Source: Dastarcus helophoroides
Taxonomy: Eukaryota; Arthropoda; Insecta; Coleoptera; Bothrideridae
NCBI GenBank assembly: GCA_028583605.1
Contig: CM053330.1
Location: 30,403,619-30,467,618 of the forward strand
Length of the DNA stretch: 64,000 nt
Direction of reading: 5' to 3'
A model generated the notes under the pieces. The model had not been told where the DNA came from and did not search any database. It worked only from the letters and a program-made list of their open reading frames with translations. Shown in pieces: positions 11,799 to 23,149 of the stretch. A program made the position numbers and the translations under genes. Position 1 is the first letter of the stretch. Each line of letters opens with the position of its first letter.

Positions 11799-11872
11799 TC
11801 GATTTGTAACCATTTTTGCTCAATAAAGCCACAAATTTCGAAAAAAAACCTTTAAAACTAATTCCAACACCT

Positions 11873-13613
11873 AGTAACTTTTTTAGAAATCTTGAATTTC
11901 CGAACAAAAGATGGGATATATTAATTCTTAGCAAATTTACCTGTTCGAAATCAAAATTTTTATTTTTTTAAATTTGAAATTTTGGAAATAAATTCACATT
12001 TAGAATTACTCTCTAAATACGAAGAAAAAAAAGCTATAATTTTTGAAAAAAAAGGTTTGAAGTTAAACAAACCATTTTTAGGAAACTTACATTCGTGGCT
12101 CCCTAAACATTTTTCAATAAGTATTCTAACAATTAACCAAAAACTTATTCGTCTTGTACGGTGATCTTTTAAATGTTATTTAGCCTAAAATTTTTAGGCC
12201 TTGTGGTTGTTTTTTTTTTTGAAAATTTTGTTGTCTACTACCAAGTTGCTACTAGAGAAAAAAAAGATATATTTTTATTTTTTATTTTGAATTATATTTC
12301 TGTAACGGTGCAAAATTTTAAAAATATAGTCACATAACTTTTTTTTTCTTTTTTACGTGAACAATCCAAAAATGAGTAAAAAACACATAGGTCCCATTTA
12401 AAAAAACAGAGTTTTTTGGAATAAAACAAAAACAATAAAGATTATAAAATTTCCATCGCCCTGTGTAATAAATGTAAAACTTGATTACGTTATTATAGTC
12501 TCCATAATATTCCATGACTCGACCCAAATTTCATGTTTTTACTGCAAATAACAAAAAAGATACAAAGAGTCAAAATAACCCTTTTTTCTGTCATTTTTTT
12601 TTCGAAATATTGAAATATCTTTAAAATGATCAAAGGTAGCAATAGACATGTATATATAAACTCACCTTATTTTTTTACGTAAAATCCAAATAAAGTATAA
12701 AATTTGGGGGTTGCTATTTAAAATAAGAAAGTTAATGTCTACTTCCGGTATAACCGGGAGAAAGTTGAAAATATTTTTAAAAGATAGTTTAGCTTCGATT
12801 AGCCCCATCGACAAAATCAGTTTACCTTTATAATAAGTGATACTCCATATAAAGGTAATCTCGCAATTAAAAAACAAAACACCCTCCATATAACTGCGCC
12901 GTCTGCCGTGCTATCTTATGATAACCTTCCTACTCAGGAATATTTTTTGCTTCAAATGGAAATGTTTTTTTTTGGCTGAGTTTGTGCTGTTATCGAGTTT
13001 ATATATAAAACAAAACAAATCGAACTCTTTCAATTTAACAAACCTTGAAATTGCATACACTGTTTGTAATTTGAATAGTTGATTACATAAAGTTTTATTT
13101 CGGTAACTTTTTTTTTAAAGTATTTTAGACCTTTTTGTTTTATTACCTTTTATACGTAATATTAAGGAACATATCCTAGCTAACTATTGACGGACCCATG
13201 CATAACCTAAATCTCTGGATACGGAAACCTAAATTTGGTTAATAGTAGATTCAATTTATGACTGCACCGAGAAATGGACAATGCCTAACATGGAAAGTTT
13301 TTTTTTAGAAAATCAAACCTCGAGGAAGTAAAATGTTAACATTTTCTAGAAAAACAGTTATTTAGTTTCACCCGGATGAAGTCGCAGGTAGCAGCAAGAA
13401 TTATAATAAACACAATAAAAATCTCATCCATTAATGCGAATTTCAAATAAATATGTTTTTAATTATTTGAATAATTTATCTTTTATCGTCTAAAGCAATT
13501 TGCTTTTTATTTCAAAAAATAACATTTTGTTAATTTTGGGGGTGATGTGGGACTCGATTGGGCCTAATCGTTCCAATCGCCTTATATCTGAGCCTGGTGT
13601 TGTGTACTTGAGT
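11873..13613. other. Unclassified stretch, duplicate of 6297-8030
   Basis: This repeats the unclassified sequence of copy 1 with few differences. Frames at 12330-12527 and 12662-12889 (minus) mirror those of copy 1. No gene is supported. Confidence 0.35.
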
Positions 13614-13713
13614 ATTTCTCTGAAGATGATAGCTTGGCTATCGAAACGCGTTACAGCAACCTTTGATGTGTTTTTTAATCCTTCTTGGTTTCAGGGGACA
13701 ATATTTATATTTC
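13614..13713 (+). repeat. Hammerhead-like repeat family A, copy A2
   Basis: It matches A1: CTGAAGA at 13620-13626, T, the GATAGC/GCTATC hairpin, GAAA at 13643-13646, then CGCGTTACAG and the CTTGGTTTCAGGGGACA tail. It is a duplicate of A1 and not an independent insertion. Confidence 0.55.
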
Positions 13714-14848
13714 TATTTCTACGAAATTTTGATTTTCTTTTAAGACATTTGTGTTTCGTACAAAAACAAACATTTTCTCCAAACATTTTATGCAAAGTAA
13801 ATTTCTCGAATTTATGACATTTTCTCATACATATTTATTGCAGAAATTTTAATTTTTTCGAAAATATCTGCAAATATTTCAATTTTTCCCTTATTCGCCT
13901 TGGAAATTTAAAGGTTTTTCACTACAGTTCAACATTTTAAAGTTTTGTTTTATTTTGAAATTTTGTTAACAAATGAAAATTATCATAAACAAATTTTTGT
14001 AGAGATTTCTAGGAAAAATTGACATCTCGAGGAAAAGACCGACATTTCGAGAAAAAACTTCTGAAAAAATATCAAAATGTTGAAAAAAACATTGAAATTT
14101 CAAGAAAAAATTTAAAGATTTTTTTCACATTTCGATATTCTTCTTAAAAAAAATAACCGAATTTTCGACTTTTTTCTTGAAAATTCAATTTCGAGTTTCT
14201 TAATAAGCAGAAATCTCTGTAAGCTTCTGGGAATTCCGATTTGTTAACAAAATTTTGATTTGTTTTCTACGAAATTCTATTTTTTTCTATATTTTATACA
14301 ACAAAATTTTCTCGAAATGAGCACTTTTCGTTTGTCTTTGAAAGTATGAAATTTTTAATATTTCAACTTGTGCGAAAATTTTGATTTTTCTCCAATTTGG
14401 GTTAGAAATTCCAAGTTTTTTCACCACATTTAGAAGTTCAATTTATATTGTAATTAAAAAAAATGACAATTATCAAATTTTTTGTAGAAATTTCGACTTC
14501 TCCCCATTTTTCTTGTAAAAGTTTTGATTTTTCTCCAAGTTTTAAAATTTTATCACACCGTTTCGACATTTTAAAGTTAATATTATTAGGTAATTTTATG
14601 AAAAAAATTAAAATGAACGGAAACAAATTGTAATAAAAATTTCGAGGAAAAAATCATAATTTCGGTAAAAAAGTTTTTTCAAGAAAATAAACCGGGAATT
14701 TCGATAAAAAAAATAAAATTTTGAACGGAATAATGAAATTTTAAAGAAAAATTTGAACTGCCGACAAAAGTGAAAACTTAAAAAAAAATCCCAGCGCTTT
14801 TCCTTTACTGATATAACCAGCTTTTAACTTATAAATTGCAGGCTTGGT
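13714..14848. repeat. Degenerate 20-bp satellite in copy 2
   Basis: The same degenerate satellite as 8136-9240, with shorter A/T runs at several places. No gene is seen. Confidence 0.55.
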
Positions 14849-14922
14849 AAGGATATGGCGTAATGGGTAGGACGATTGCTTTTGCGTGGTAGGTCGCGAG
14901 TTCAAACCCCGTTGCCTATCAC
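14849..14922 (+). repeat. tRNA-derived (SINE-head-like) sequence
   Basis: A box TGGCGTAATGGG at 14856-14867 and B box GTTCAAACC at 14900-14908 match the Pol III promoter consensus at true tRNA spacing (44 nt from position 8 to 53). A T-stem forms 4 of 5 pairs and a D-stem 3 of 4, but the acceptor stem has two mismatches and the anticodon stem does not fold well, so it is not a working tRNA gene. GCGTGGTAGG (14884) and CCTATCACGC (14915) form an imperfect inverted repeat around the B box. A decayed tRNA or the head of a SINE fits best; no clear SINE body or tail was found. Confidence 0.5.
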
Positions 14923-15177
14923 GCGTTTTTTTAATTTTATTAGGCATCTTACTCCATAATATACTATATATAATATTGGTAACGAACGTTAGCGTTATAC
15001 TGATGCGAATTAGCGTGATGGTCACGCGAAACCATAAGTTTTGTCCCCTATCCAACATAACTCGACGCGCGACGTTTTCAATTCGAAAACTTGAAATTCG
15101 ATTTCTTTTCGTAATATGACATTTCTCTAAAAAAATTACCCAGTGTTTCTTTGAAATTTAGAATTAGACTATTTTTG

Positions 15178-15345
15178 TGTGGAAATTTCGATTTTTTTTT
15201 AGAAATTTCGATTTTATTTTGGAAATTTCGATTTTTTTGTTGGAAATTTCGATTTTTTTCGGAAATTTTGATTTTTTTTTGGAAATTTTGATTTTTTTGG
15301 AAATTTCGTTTTTTTTTTCTCCAAAATTTCTATTTTTCTTTATAC
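15178..15345 (+). repeat. Clean 20-bp tandem array, copy 2
   Basis: Seven to eight GGAAATTTCGAT-plus-T-run monomers, duplicate of 9605-9785. Confidence 0.85.
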
Positions 15346-15523
15346 ACATTTTAAACTAAGAGATGTCGCCAAAAACTTTCTTGAAAGTCTGTTTTTTTGC
15401 AGAAATTTCGCCTCCAAATTTTTTTATAAATTTTTGAATTTAAACTGAACTTTCGCCATTATCTGACTTTCCTTGATATCTCAACCTTAACATAAAATGT
15501 TGATTTTTTCTTGAAAGTTCAAT

Positions 15524-15993
15524 ATTTTTTTAAACCAAATTTGATGTTTTTTTTTCAATTTCGACTTTAAGTAATCTTTTGAAATCTTCAAAAATCATTT
15601 AAAATCCAACATTTTTTGTACTTTTAAATTTTTCTAAAGTTGAGTTTTCCACGGGGTTCGTTGGATCGCTAACGGGGTTGGCTTATTTTATTACTTTATT
15701 TAACCAATACATATTTGTTTCCTTTTATACAATTTTAAAATAAGTTCTAAATTTTTTTTGGAGCAGCACCCCCACTAATTTTAGCTACGAGCCGCCACTA
15801 ATATAAGAAATCAGGGGGGCTGCTCCTAGGGCTAAGCATGATCCTGAATCAACTCGAGCTGTTGAGTTCATTTCAGTTAATGTTGGGTTTTTTTTTTGAG
15901 AAAAATTTGCCTACGCTTACGCAGTTAATTACAAAATCAAACTGAGCAAGCCTCTGCTATGAATTGCGGCTGAATTCCCGAAGTTGAGTATAC
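15524..15993. other. Gene-free interval
   Basis: It contains a short satellite stretch, then unique sequence with ACGAGCCGCCACT at 15785, which echoes 3205-3218, and a CAACTCGAGCTGTTGAG palindrome at 15850. No gene is seen. Confidence 0.4.
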
Positions 15994-18400
15994 CAATACC
16001 TCACTTTGCGTCAGGGTTACGTTCTAAAAAAACACGACGCAAATTGAAACGACGCAAAGTAAATTAAGATTTTCTATAGCAAACCATGTAAAGATCGAAG
16101 ATAGGTTCCAGGGTTACGAAATTACAACTTTTTAAAAAGAAAATTGACCAAAGTAAACATTTAAAAAACAAAAATAATATAAGATTTTATTACATACATA
16201 CAAAAATAAAAAAAAACGTATTCAATTAAAACAAAATAAACTATTCAATTAATTTATGAAAGACAAAATTAAAATTAATCACTGTCTGATGGGTCCATAG
16301 TGGCCGTTGTCGTAAGTCGGCGTTCTTTCACGAAAAATTGGTCCAATGTTTGCTGAACAGCTTTTTTTCGTTGTAGCAATTGATATTCGTAGCTATCGCC
16401 TGGGAAACTTTAAAACTCCTTCCGATGTCAGGATCATTTTTAAAAAAAATCTCCATAGCTTCGTCAATCAAACACATCGCTTTGGAAATTTGTTTGGAGG
16501 TTAAATTTTGTTCTTCGGAGATTTCTATTGAACGGTCACTGTCATCATCTTCATTAGCAAATTGCAATTCCAGTTGCAATAGTTCTTCATTAGAGAATTG
16601 TTGGTTGTGCGAGGTTAGCAATTCATTTATGTCAGTCTCCTCCATACCTTCAAAATTAGACTCTCTAGCTAAATTAGAAATTTCAATACGAACAGCTGGT
16701 CTACCATCAATTTCTGCAGCGCATATTCGGTGAACACATTCAGAGCATATTTTGCGCCAAACACCATTCATGCAAGATGGTTTAATCTCCTCCCACGAAT
16801 CGGAAATAATTTCTATGGCTTTCATAATGTTGAACTTTTTCCAAAACTCTAGCATGGTAGGCTAATCTTGTCCATCAGTCTCATTTAAAAGAAGTTTAAG
16901 TGTTCGTCGAAGGTAATAACTTTTAAAAGTCGATATAATCCCTGATCCATCGGCTGAATAACTGGTGTCGTATTAGGCGGCAAAAATACAAATTTCACGT
17001 TTTCGGACAACTCATCTACATAAGCTGGGTGGCCAGGAGCATTGTCTACTAGGTCCAAAGCCTTGAAGTTTAGGTTTTCCTTGTTGCAATAAGCTTTAAT
17101 TTTTGGAATAGCACAAGTTGAAACCCAGTTTTAAAATAATGATGTTGTCATCCATGCTTTTTTGTTTGCTCGCCAGTGGGCAGGAAGCAGAGTCTTTGAA
17201 CAACCTTTCATAGCTCTTGGATTTTCTGATTTATAAATGAGAAATGATTTAAATTTGAAATCACCATTTGCATTACCACCAAGAAGAAGAGTCAGTCTAT
17301 CCTTGCTAGCTTTAATTCCTGGCGCAGATTTTTCTGTCATCACCTTCATGAATTAATGCTTTTAACTCTATCGGGTAGCGTTCTGCAGAGGTTAAATCAG
17401 CGCTAGCTGCTTCACCTTTAAGAGCAATGCTGTGCAGATTTGCTCGAATCTTGAATCTCTCAAACCAGCCTTGACTAGCTTCAAATGTGTTATTCTTGTC
17501 TGTATTACTACCACCAGCATTATCGTTGGATACTGCTTTACTTTTTATGTCATCAGATAAGCCTTTTGCTTTCGTCTGAATTACCATTTTAATTAATGGT
17601 ATTCTCTGCGCAACTTGATTTTCAATCCAAATAGAAAGCAAGGACTCCATTTTGATCATCAAAGCACTCCTTGTACTGGTCATCGTTTTAGCATCTAATG
17701 ATGTTGCAGATTTTGCAGCCTCTCTTATTTTATCCCCATCTCGATTTCTAATAGTTCTGACAGTTGTTGCAGCCAGACCAACAGCCTTTGGTATCTCCAC
17801 AGCCTTCTCTTCCTTATCAAATCGTCGCAGAATATCTAATTTTGTCTCCAAGCTGATAGTTTTTTTTTATTTTTGGTAATTCTACCAGCAGTGCCCTTTC
17901 TACTCATTTGGATAAAAAAATTACAAGTGTATGTAAAAAAAATAATATAACTCTGCCAATAAATAAATTGAAAAATATTTACCTTTTTTGTAACCAGAAA
18001 CAACCCGTAAAAACTTTAAAAAAATTATTATTCTCTTTTAAAAAAAGCACAGCACACTAATTGAAAAGTTACAAAAAGCACAACACACTACATAATTGAA
18101 ACTGAACTCTAAAATTAGCAAAACAAAGTGAAAATAAAACTGTATTTAAGTTGCGTTGATTTTCGGTTAGAAAGGGAATCCCCGAGTTTTGATGGCATGG
18201 CGCAATTAGAAACAAAAGTGGTGCCATCTTTTAGAAAAAAAAAGAAAATTTCAAAAAAAATTCAAAGGAAAAATTAAGGACTCGAACCCAAAACAACGCA
18301 ACCTCGAAAATCTAACGATGCAGAGTGAAAATTAGTACTAATTAAGCAGTGACGCAACTTCGAAAAAATGCAAAACGAAACGACGCAAAGCGAGGTATTG
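15994..18400 (-). mobile_element. Tigger/pogo-like DNA transposon, non-autonomous
   Basis: Terminal inverted repeats CAATACCTCACTTTGCGTC (15994-16012) and the complement of CAATACCTCGCTTTGCGTC (18382-18400) bound a 2.4-kb element, the usual Tigger length. TACCTCG-type ends are typical of Tigger elements. Additional ACGACGCAAA words repeat just inside both ends. TA dinucleotides flank at 15991 and 18404, consistent with a TA target site after small end erosion. The element lies about 600 bp upstream of the pasilla-like exon. Confidence 0.9.
16275..17907 (-). pseudogene. Tigger-like transposase, broken
   Basis: Reading leftward, ATG at 17907 begins MSRKGTAGRITKNK; an A-run indel near 17860 then leads into the CENP-B-type HTH (TKLDILRRFDKEEKAVEI, TTVRTIRNRD), the second DNA-binding half (WIENQVAQRIPLIK, GWFERFKIR) and DDE_1 core pieces: VMTEKSAPGIKASKDRLTL, LLGGNANGDFK, PAHWRANKKAWMT, second Asp in LVDNAPGHP, third in PNTTPVIQPMDQG. 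The tail TTTATMDPSDSD ends at a TAA at 16275. The segment between ALIHEG and VMTEKSAPG, which should hold the first catalytic Asp (DETGL motif), is deleted near 17340 and the frame shifts there. Further frameshifts lie near 17130, 16860 and 16345. Confidence 0.92.
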
Positions 18401-18559
18401 ATGTAATAGTATTAAGTTTTAACGACGCGATATTCTGTTCCGTTTCACGTGGAATCTACATTTACATATGTAGAAGACGTTTTGTTTGAACTTATGCAGC
18501 AATTGTCGTTTGTTTGAAAGTAGAACTGAGTGAATTGAATTGCAAACTATTTAACCATT

Positions 18560-19010
18560 GGCTGATTATGTTTATTTATGTAATTGGGATGATTTGGCAG
18601 GCAAGGCGAGCAAGTAATCGGCATCGGCACTCGGCAGTGAGGCAACACGAGCCAGCGGTAAGACATCGTAGACGGGTGTCTCTCGCTAAACGCAAGAAAG
18701 TAAGTACTTTGTCGTCGAAGTTCGAAACCGAAGTGGGGACATCGCAGCGAATCCACCATCCGGAAAACCGCGCCAAAGCCAGCAGGACAGCACAGAATCA
18801 TCGGACTCTCCTGCGAATTGTCGTTATCCTATCCTGCGACGAAGCGTCGGTGACATGCTTTGCTAAAGCGCGAAGTCGGTCGGTCGTTTGATATCGGCGT
18901 TGCTTCGTTCGACCAGCGCCAGTCAACTAGCGGCTTTTGTGGAGTGTGTTTCGGTGCAGTGAAGTGCTTGACGCGACGCCGCTCTATGCTCATGGACGTC
19001 TAAACTAAAT
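18560..19010 (+). promoter_or_regulatory. GC-rich promoter/5'UTR of the pasilla-like gene
   Basis: From about 18595 the composition changes abruptly from AT-rich to GC- and CpG-rich, the pattern of a promoter-proximal first exon. An inverted CCAAT (ATTGG) sits at 18560. No TATA box is evident. An upstream ORF, ATGCTCATGGACGTCTAA (18986-19003, MLMDV), ends seven bases before the main ATG and could lower translation. Transcription start cannot be placed from sequence alone. Confidence 0.6.
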
Positions 19011-19128
19011 ATGGCCGCTGACTCAGGAATGGATACCTGCCCATCGCCAGAGATACCGGACTCCAGAAAGAGGCCGCTCGACGGCGACAACGAAAACGGT
19101 GACACGAAGCGCTCGCACTTTAGCTCAG
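19011..19128 (+). CDS. First coding exon, pasilla/Nova-like KH-domain RNA-binding protein
   Basis: The exon encodes 39 codons plus one base, MAADSGMDTCPSPEIPD then SRKRPLDGDNENGDTKRSHF, and ends at a donor TCAG/GTAATC (19128/19129), phase 1. Nova and pasilla proteins carry PDSRKRPL-x-TKR just before KH1, so the match in position and sequence is good; these proteins bind YCAY-type RNA in the nucleus and regulate alternative splicing. The KH domains must lie in later exons; none was found before 64000, so the first intron would exceed 40 kb, plausible for this gene type. An uORF lies directly upstream. No other family with this N-terminus came to mind, but the assignment rests on a short segment. 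Confidence 0.68.
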
Positions 19129-20559
19129 GTAATCTTCGATTTTTTTCTATTCTTCACGTCTGAACACTTTCGATTTCGAACGTTGGCGCCTCTCGTTTCG
19201 GCGACCTTTTCTCACGCCGCAGGATTGTGCCGAGTGGTGAGGGATAAATAGTCGGTGAGAATTGATCAAAATCATTTCCCACCACGTTGCGTCGTTGTTT
19301 CGTACCGGGGAAGTTGTTTTTGTGTTCGCATCAACTCGCTCGTCGATCAGCTGATTCGCCCGTGGCAGGTTGCCGTGGAAATTTCGCAATGCAATGTCGC
19401 AGCAAATTAACAAGGTTACCAAAGCGAGTGAAGCTCCGCTTTACCTGTTAATAAGTCATTTAAACGCAGCCCAGGCTACATTGCGAATATTCTGCATATC
19501 AACCGCACCTGCCAGCAGTGGAAATATCAAACCATATTGAAGCGAAATATGTCTAATAAATTGATCACGTTGTTTGGAAGTAGGGAACATTGTAATCGTT
19601 CGTAGTGTTTCCATATGTTCCACAATGTGGAGTGGATGATTAAAGGGAAATTAGCGCGTCTACTTCGTTAAAATGTTATTGATTCCCCATTTTTTTTTGC
19701 ATAACTCGCTTGTGTTTATTGAATATGTCAATAAAAGCGTGCCGAATCGAGTATTACCGACTCACTAATTGAATTAAAATTCATACACCAGAAAGCGTGA
19801 TACGTGCATCTTTTGAGGTCAATTGCGATTGGCAAAACTGTTGCTTTGGCAAAGCTGTAACGAGCTGTTACTGTGAGCTCCGATCCAGCTAAAGTCCAAA
19901 TTCTTTGCTACGAAGAATTACATTATTTAAAGATTAAAAGCACATGGATAGTGTTTTTTTTTTTTCAATGTAGCGCAGATTCGTGGAGAAAAAGGCAAAA
20001 GCATTTGCGACTGTAACTTTTTTATTAATGTTATTAGCGTCACCCGGGGTTTCGACTGCGAAGACTTTAAATAAATATTAGAATTTTCGACAACTTCATT
20101 CACTGATGAGAGCAAGTAAATAACAAGAAAAATATTATATTTTGGACTACAAGATAAATATTCTCTGGTTATCTAAAAATAATGACCTGGATTGTTAATA
20201 AGCTTTTATGATTATTTAATGTCACAGGCCGTCATGAAAAATAGGGCAGTCGCTTTAGCTAGAATTCATCCTGAAAACACTATATTACACATAATCACTT
20301 CAGAAAAAAAAAACATAAATAAATAAAAACGAACGGTTTATAAAAAGCTTTTCACTATCATGCAAATAAGCCTCTGGTACTCGTTTCTTGAGCTTGAACA
20401 CGATGGTGAATGAAATGTAAAAATAAGAGCCCTTACCAAGCATCTGTATCTTTTGTCGTTTGCGGGATGTCCATACTATCCCTCCTTGCCGTGGACAATG
20501 TAAGTACAACTAACAAAATCGTTAATTAAGTTGTAAAAAAATTAAGAAAAAACTTATCG
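19129..20559 (+). other. Intron start; no gene
   Basis: The first ~280 bp stay GC-rich and include CGATCAGCTGAT at 19344, part of a 31-bp block that recurs with two differences at 35388-35418. After 19430 the DNA is ordinary AT-rich sequence. Short frames at 19927-20115 and 20300-20509 (minus) have no recognisable domain. Confidence 0.5.
19344..19374 (+). promoter_or_regulatory. 31-bp block shared with the second GC-rich block
   Basis: CGATCAGCTGAT, then CG, then CCGTGGCAGGTTGCC matches 35388-35418 at 29 of 31 positions. It contains a CAGCTG E-box. It lies 215 bp after the first donor here but upstream of the putative exon there. Shared regulatory sequence or a short common transposon relic are both possible. 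Confidence 0.45.
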
Positions 20560-21246
20560 CCAGCTTTGAATTCTCAAGGCACTAGTTTGGAGCTCTAGAA
20601 CATCTTAGCTGAAAGTCTTAGTTATTCAAAATTTGAAATGTTACAATGTCAAATGAATCCATCTAGAGCGCCAAGTCAAGAAACTATTTACATACATAAC
20701 AATTAGTACCGCAAATTAACGAAGAAACTATTCTCTTTTTTTTCTGCAAACTTTAAAGCAATAGAAACTTTAGAGTCTAAAGTAGGTTTCCACAAGAGGT
20801 TTAATTTGAAGTCTAAAGCCTTTGGGAAACTTAGTTCAAGTTTTGAAATGTTAAGGAAACTCAGCTAAAACCTTAAGCTATCAAGATCATGAAAGCTCTT
20901 TTAGAGTTCTGAAGTTCTAAGAAAACCCAACCTAGACATTTAAATTATTAAAGACACTCACGAAATGGTAAAGATAATCCTCAAGGAAATTTAACTCGAT
21001 CCCAAGAATATTTCTTTGGAGGTCCAAAAACACTATTGGGGTACGTACCACTTATCAAGGAAACTCATTTAGAGACGTCACATTATATTTTGGATAAACA
21101 TTTTTTTTGGTTCAATTTAAAAAGCAATTTGTCTTGTTCATGATGAGATTTTAACTGAATCTCTCCAGACTGGAGAGATGGTGGATGATTGGCGACTTTT
21201 CCACAAGTAATTTCATGGGAGATGTTCACAAGAGTTGATGACTGTG

Positions 21247-21472
21247 ATCTCTTTAAAAGCAACACATCCGTGAGGCATATAAGTCAGTCTGAGACAATTG
21301 CAACATTCTCGTTTAAAACGATAGTTCCTCTCCATCTATCTTCATTTCTACCTCCTATGATTTCTCTAAGAGCAACACATCCATAAGGCATACAAGTCAG
21401 TCTGAGACAATTACAACATTCTAGTTTAAAACGATAGCTCCTCGCTATCTATCTTCATTTCGATCTCCTATA
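21247..21472 (+). repeat. 113-bp direct tandem duplication
   Basis: GCAACACATCC at 21259 and 21372, GTCAGTCTGAGACAATT and TTTAAAACGATAG recur with a 113-bp period, two units. The translated phrase FSFKTIVPLHLSSFLPP loosely resembles the 3' coding end of the LINE at 23150-24140, so this may be an old LINE tail that duplicated. Confidence 0.7.
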
Positions 21473-23149
21473 TTCGCAGCATTCCAAATTCATCAAAGGG
21501 TTACCTTTTGAGAGTTTATTTCACCCAAAAAATGTTAACTCCTTAAAGAATTCTCCTTGAAGATTACAACCAAGGGATGTACGATGTAAGCACCAAAGAA
21601 ATTTGCCTAGAACTCTTAACTTCTAAAAAGAATCATCTAGATCTTGAAATCTTAGGAACGCTCATTTATAGCTCTGAAAATTCAAGCTGTAGATCCTAAT
21701 TATCAAGATTAGTATATGCAGTTCTGTAGTTAAAGAAAACCAGTCTAGAATACTTGGTTGGCATCATTGGTTGCAAATTACACTGGTCAATGAAATTGAA
21801 GTTCCCAGAAACTAATTCAGACTCTCCTTCAATAAAATCAAAAGGAGTTCCATTAGTTTCTCCTAAACTGTCATGGCACATGAACTTCTTTTGTGTTTTT
21901 TAATAGTATTAGTAGTTGTCATTTAAAATAAGCAGTTTTGAAATTTTCATCACCCACGACATTTGTTTGTTAAATGTTTGAAAAATGATGGATCTCCAGA
22001 AATATCAGATGAAAAATGTAGATTAGGTACTTATAATCTTTGTTTTTCAAGATTATTTAGCTTTTTATTGGTCCCTCTTGATCAAGCAGTAGTAGTCAGT
22101 CAACACCCTTGAGTTTTTCCATCATTGGAATGTCCCCATGAAACTTTTATAAGTTCTTATCACTTGGATCCCTCCAGAGCACCTCAATTCGTAGGAATAA
22201 AGTCAAGATATGTCTCTAAAAAATGAATCTTGATCCCCATATTGCAACCCAAAGTTTTATACTCCAAGAAACGTTTTTTAACCAAATATCTTTAAATGTC
22301 ACTCTTGTAAATTAAAAAATTTCCAATTAAATTCTTGAAGCATCTTCATGCTGATTTTTTCAAAACATTTAATTTTTCTTTAAACAACGAGTCTTTTATT
22401 AATTTTTTTAATTTGCTGCTACTGCTACTACTATTTTACTCATTCTAGGGAATTTCTCTTTGAAAAATAAAAATCCATTTTTATTGGTACCCATCCCCCT
22501 CAGAAAATTTTTGGTAAGCCTAATATAAAGTGGTGGTAGCAATATACCAGAGAGCTTTTCAACTGTAAATGCTTCACAATTTTCTATTTAAAAATTAAAG
22601 ATCTAGGGCAAACTTTTCCCTAATTGTTATTTTTTCGATCCCTGGTGTCCCATTCACATAAAAAGTACCCAAATTTTAATTATAAAAAAGACTTCAAATG
22701 AAGAATTAATATGATCATGATATGTTTTATTCCTGGTAAAAATTTTTAAGGTGTATATTATATATGGACCTAAATAAAAACGAACAGTTTTTGAGAAGAC
22801 CACATTTCCAAAAATAATGTTTACTTTATCACAAGAAAAGTGGGGGTGATGGAAAAAATGCAAGTACGATTTCGTGATGGGGGTAGGTGATCCAAACACA
22901 ATTACCTACCAGAGTTTGTGTGACAAAATCAGTGTTGACCAGTGTTATTAAAAAAACTGTTTTAACCCTTCGAGGAAATGCAAAAGGTAATGCACAAACT
23001 AGGTTTAGAGGGCTGCAGTTGTGGTTGCATTCTATTTGCATGGTGTATTCTTATTCTTAAAAAAACTCGCCCAGAATTTTACAGTTTCAACTGAAGGTGT
23101 TGAGTTTCAAAACGACATTTCCAGAGTACTAATTTTTTTGGGAAATTCA

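Larger units (their letters stand above)
10203..11872 (+). mobile_element. Mariner element in duplication copy 2
   Basis: The inverted repeats TTGGAATTAGTTTTAAAGG (from 10207) and its complement (ending 11867) bound a mariner nearly identical to the one at 4625-6296. The identical flanks on both sides show that it was copied with the segment and did not transpose there. Confidence 0.9.
9959..15523 (+). repeat. 5.57-kb tandem duplication, copy 2
   Basis: This is a direct repeat of 4381-9958, beginning and ending at the AATATTTTTTTAAAC junction word. Most differences from copy 1 are one-base changes in A or T runs, with scattered substitutions. Where the two differ around 9000-9450/14560-15000, copy 2 has the more regular sequence, for instance in the tRNA-derived element. 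Confidence 0.92.

Noticed and set aside
6697..12889. Minus-strand frames conserved between the duplication copies (6697-6948/12330-12527 and 7083-7310/12662-12889) as possible genes
   Set aside because: Conservation reflects the recent duplication of the whole segment; non-coding flanks are equally conserved, and one frame already differs by an indel.
14849..14922. A functional tRNA gene
   Set aside because: A and B boxes are good, but the acceptor and anticodon stems do not pair well, so it is annotated as a tRNA-derived element.
16380..16733. A plus-strand 117-aa frame opposite the Tigger transposase
   Set aside because: It is the antisense shadow of the transposase C-terminal region, which has clear homology on the minus strand.
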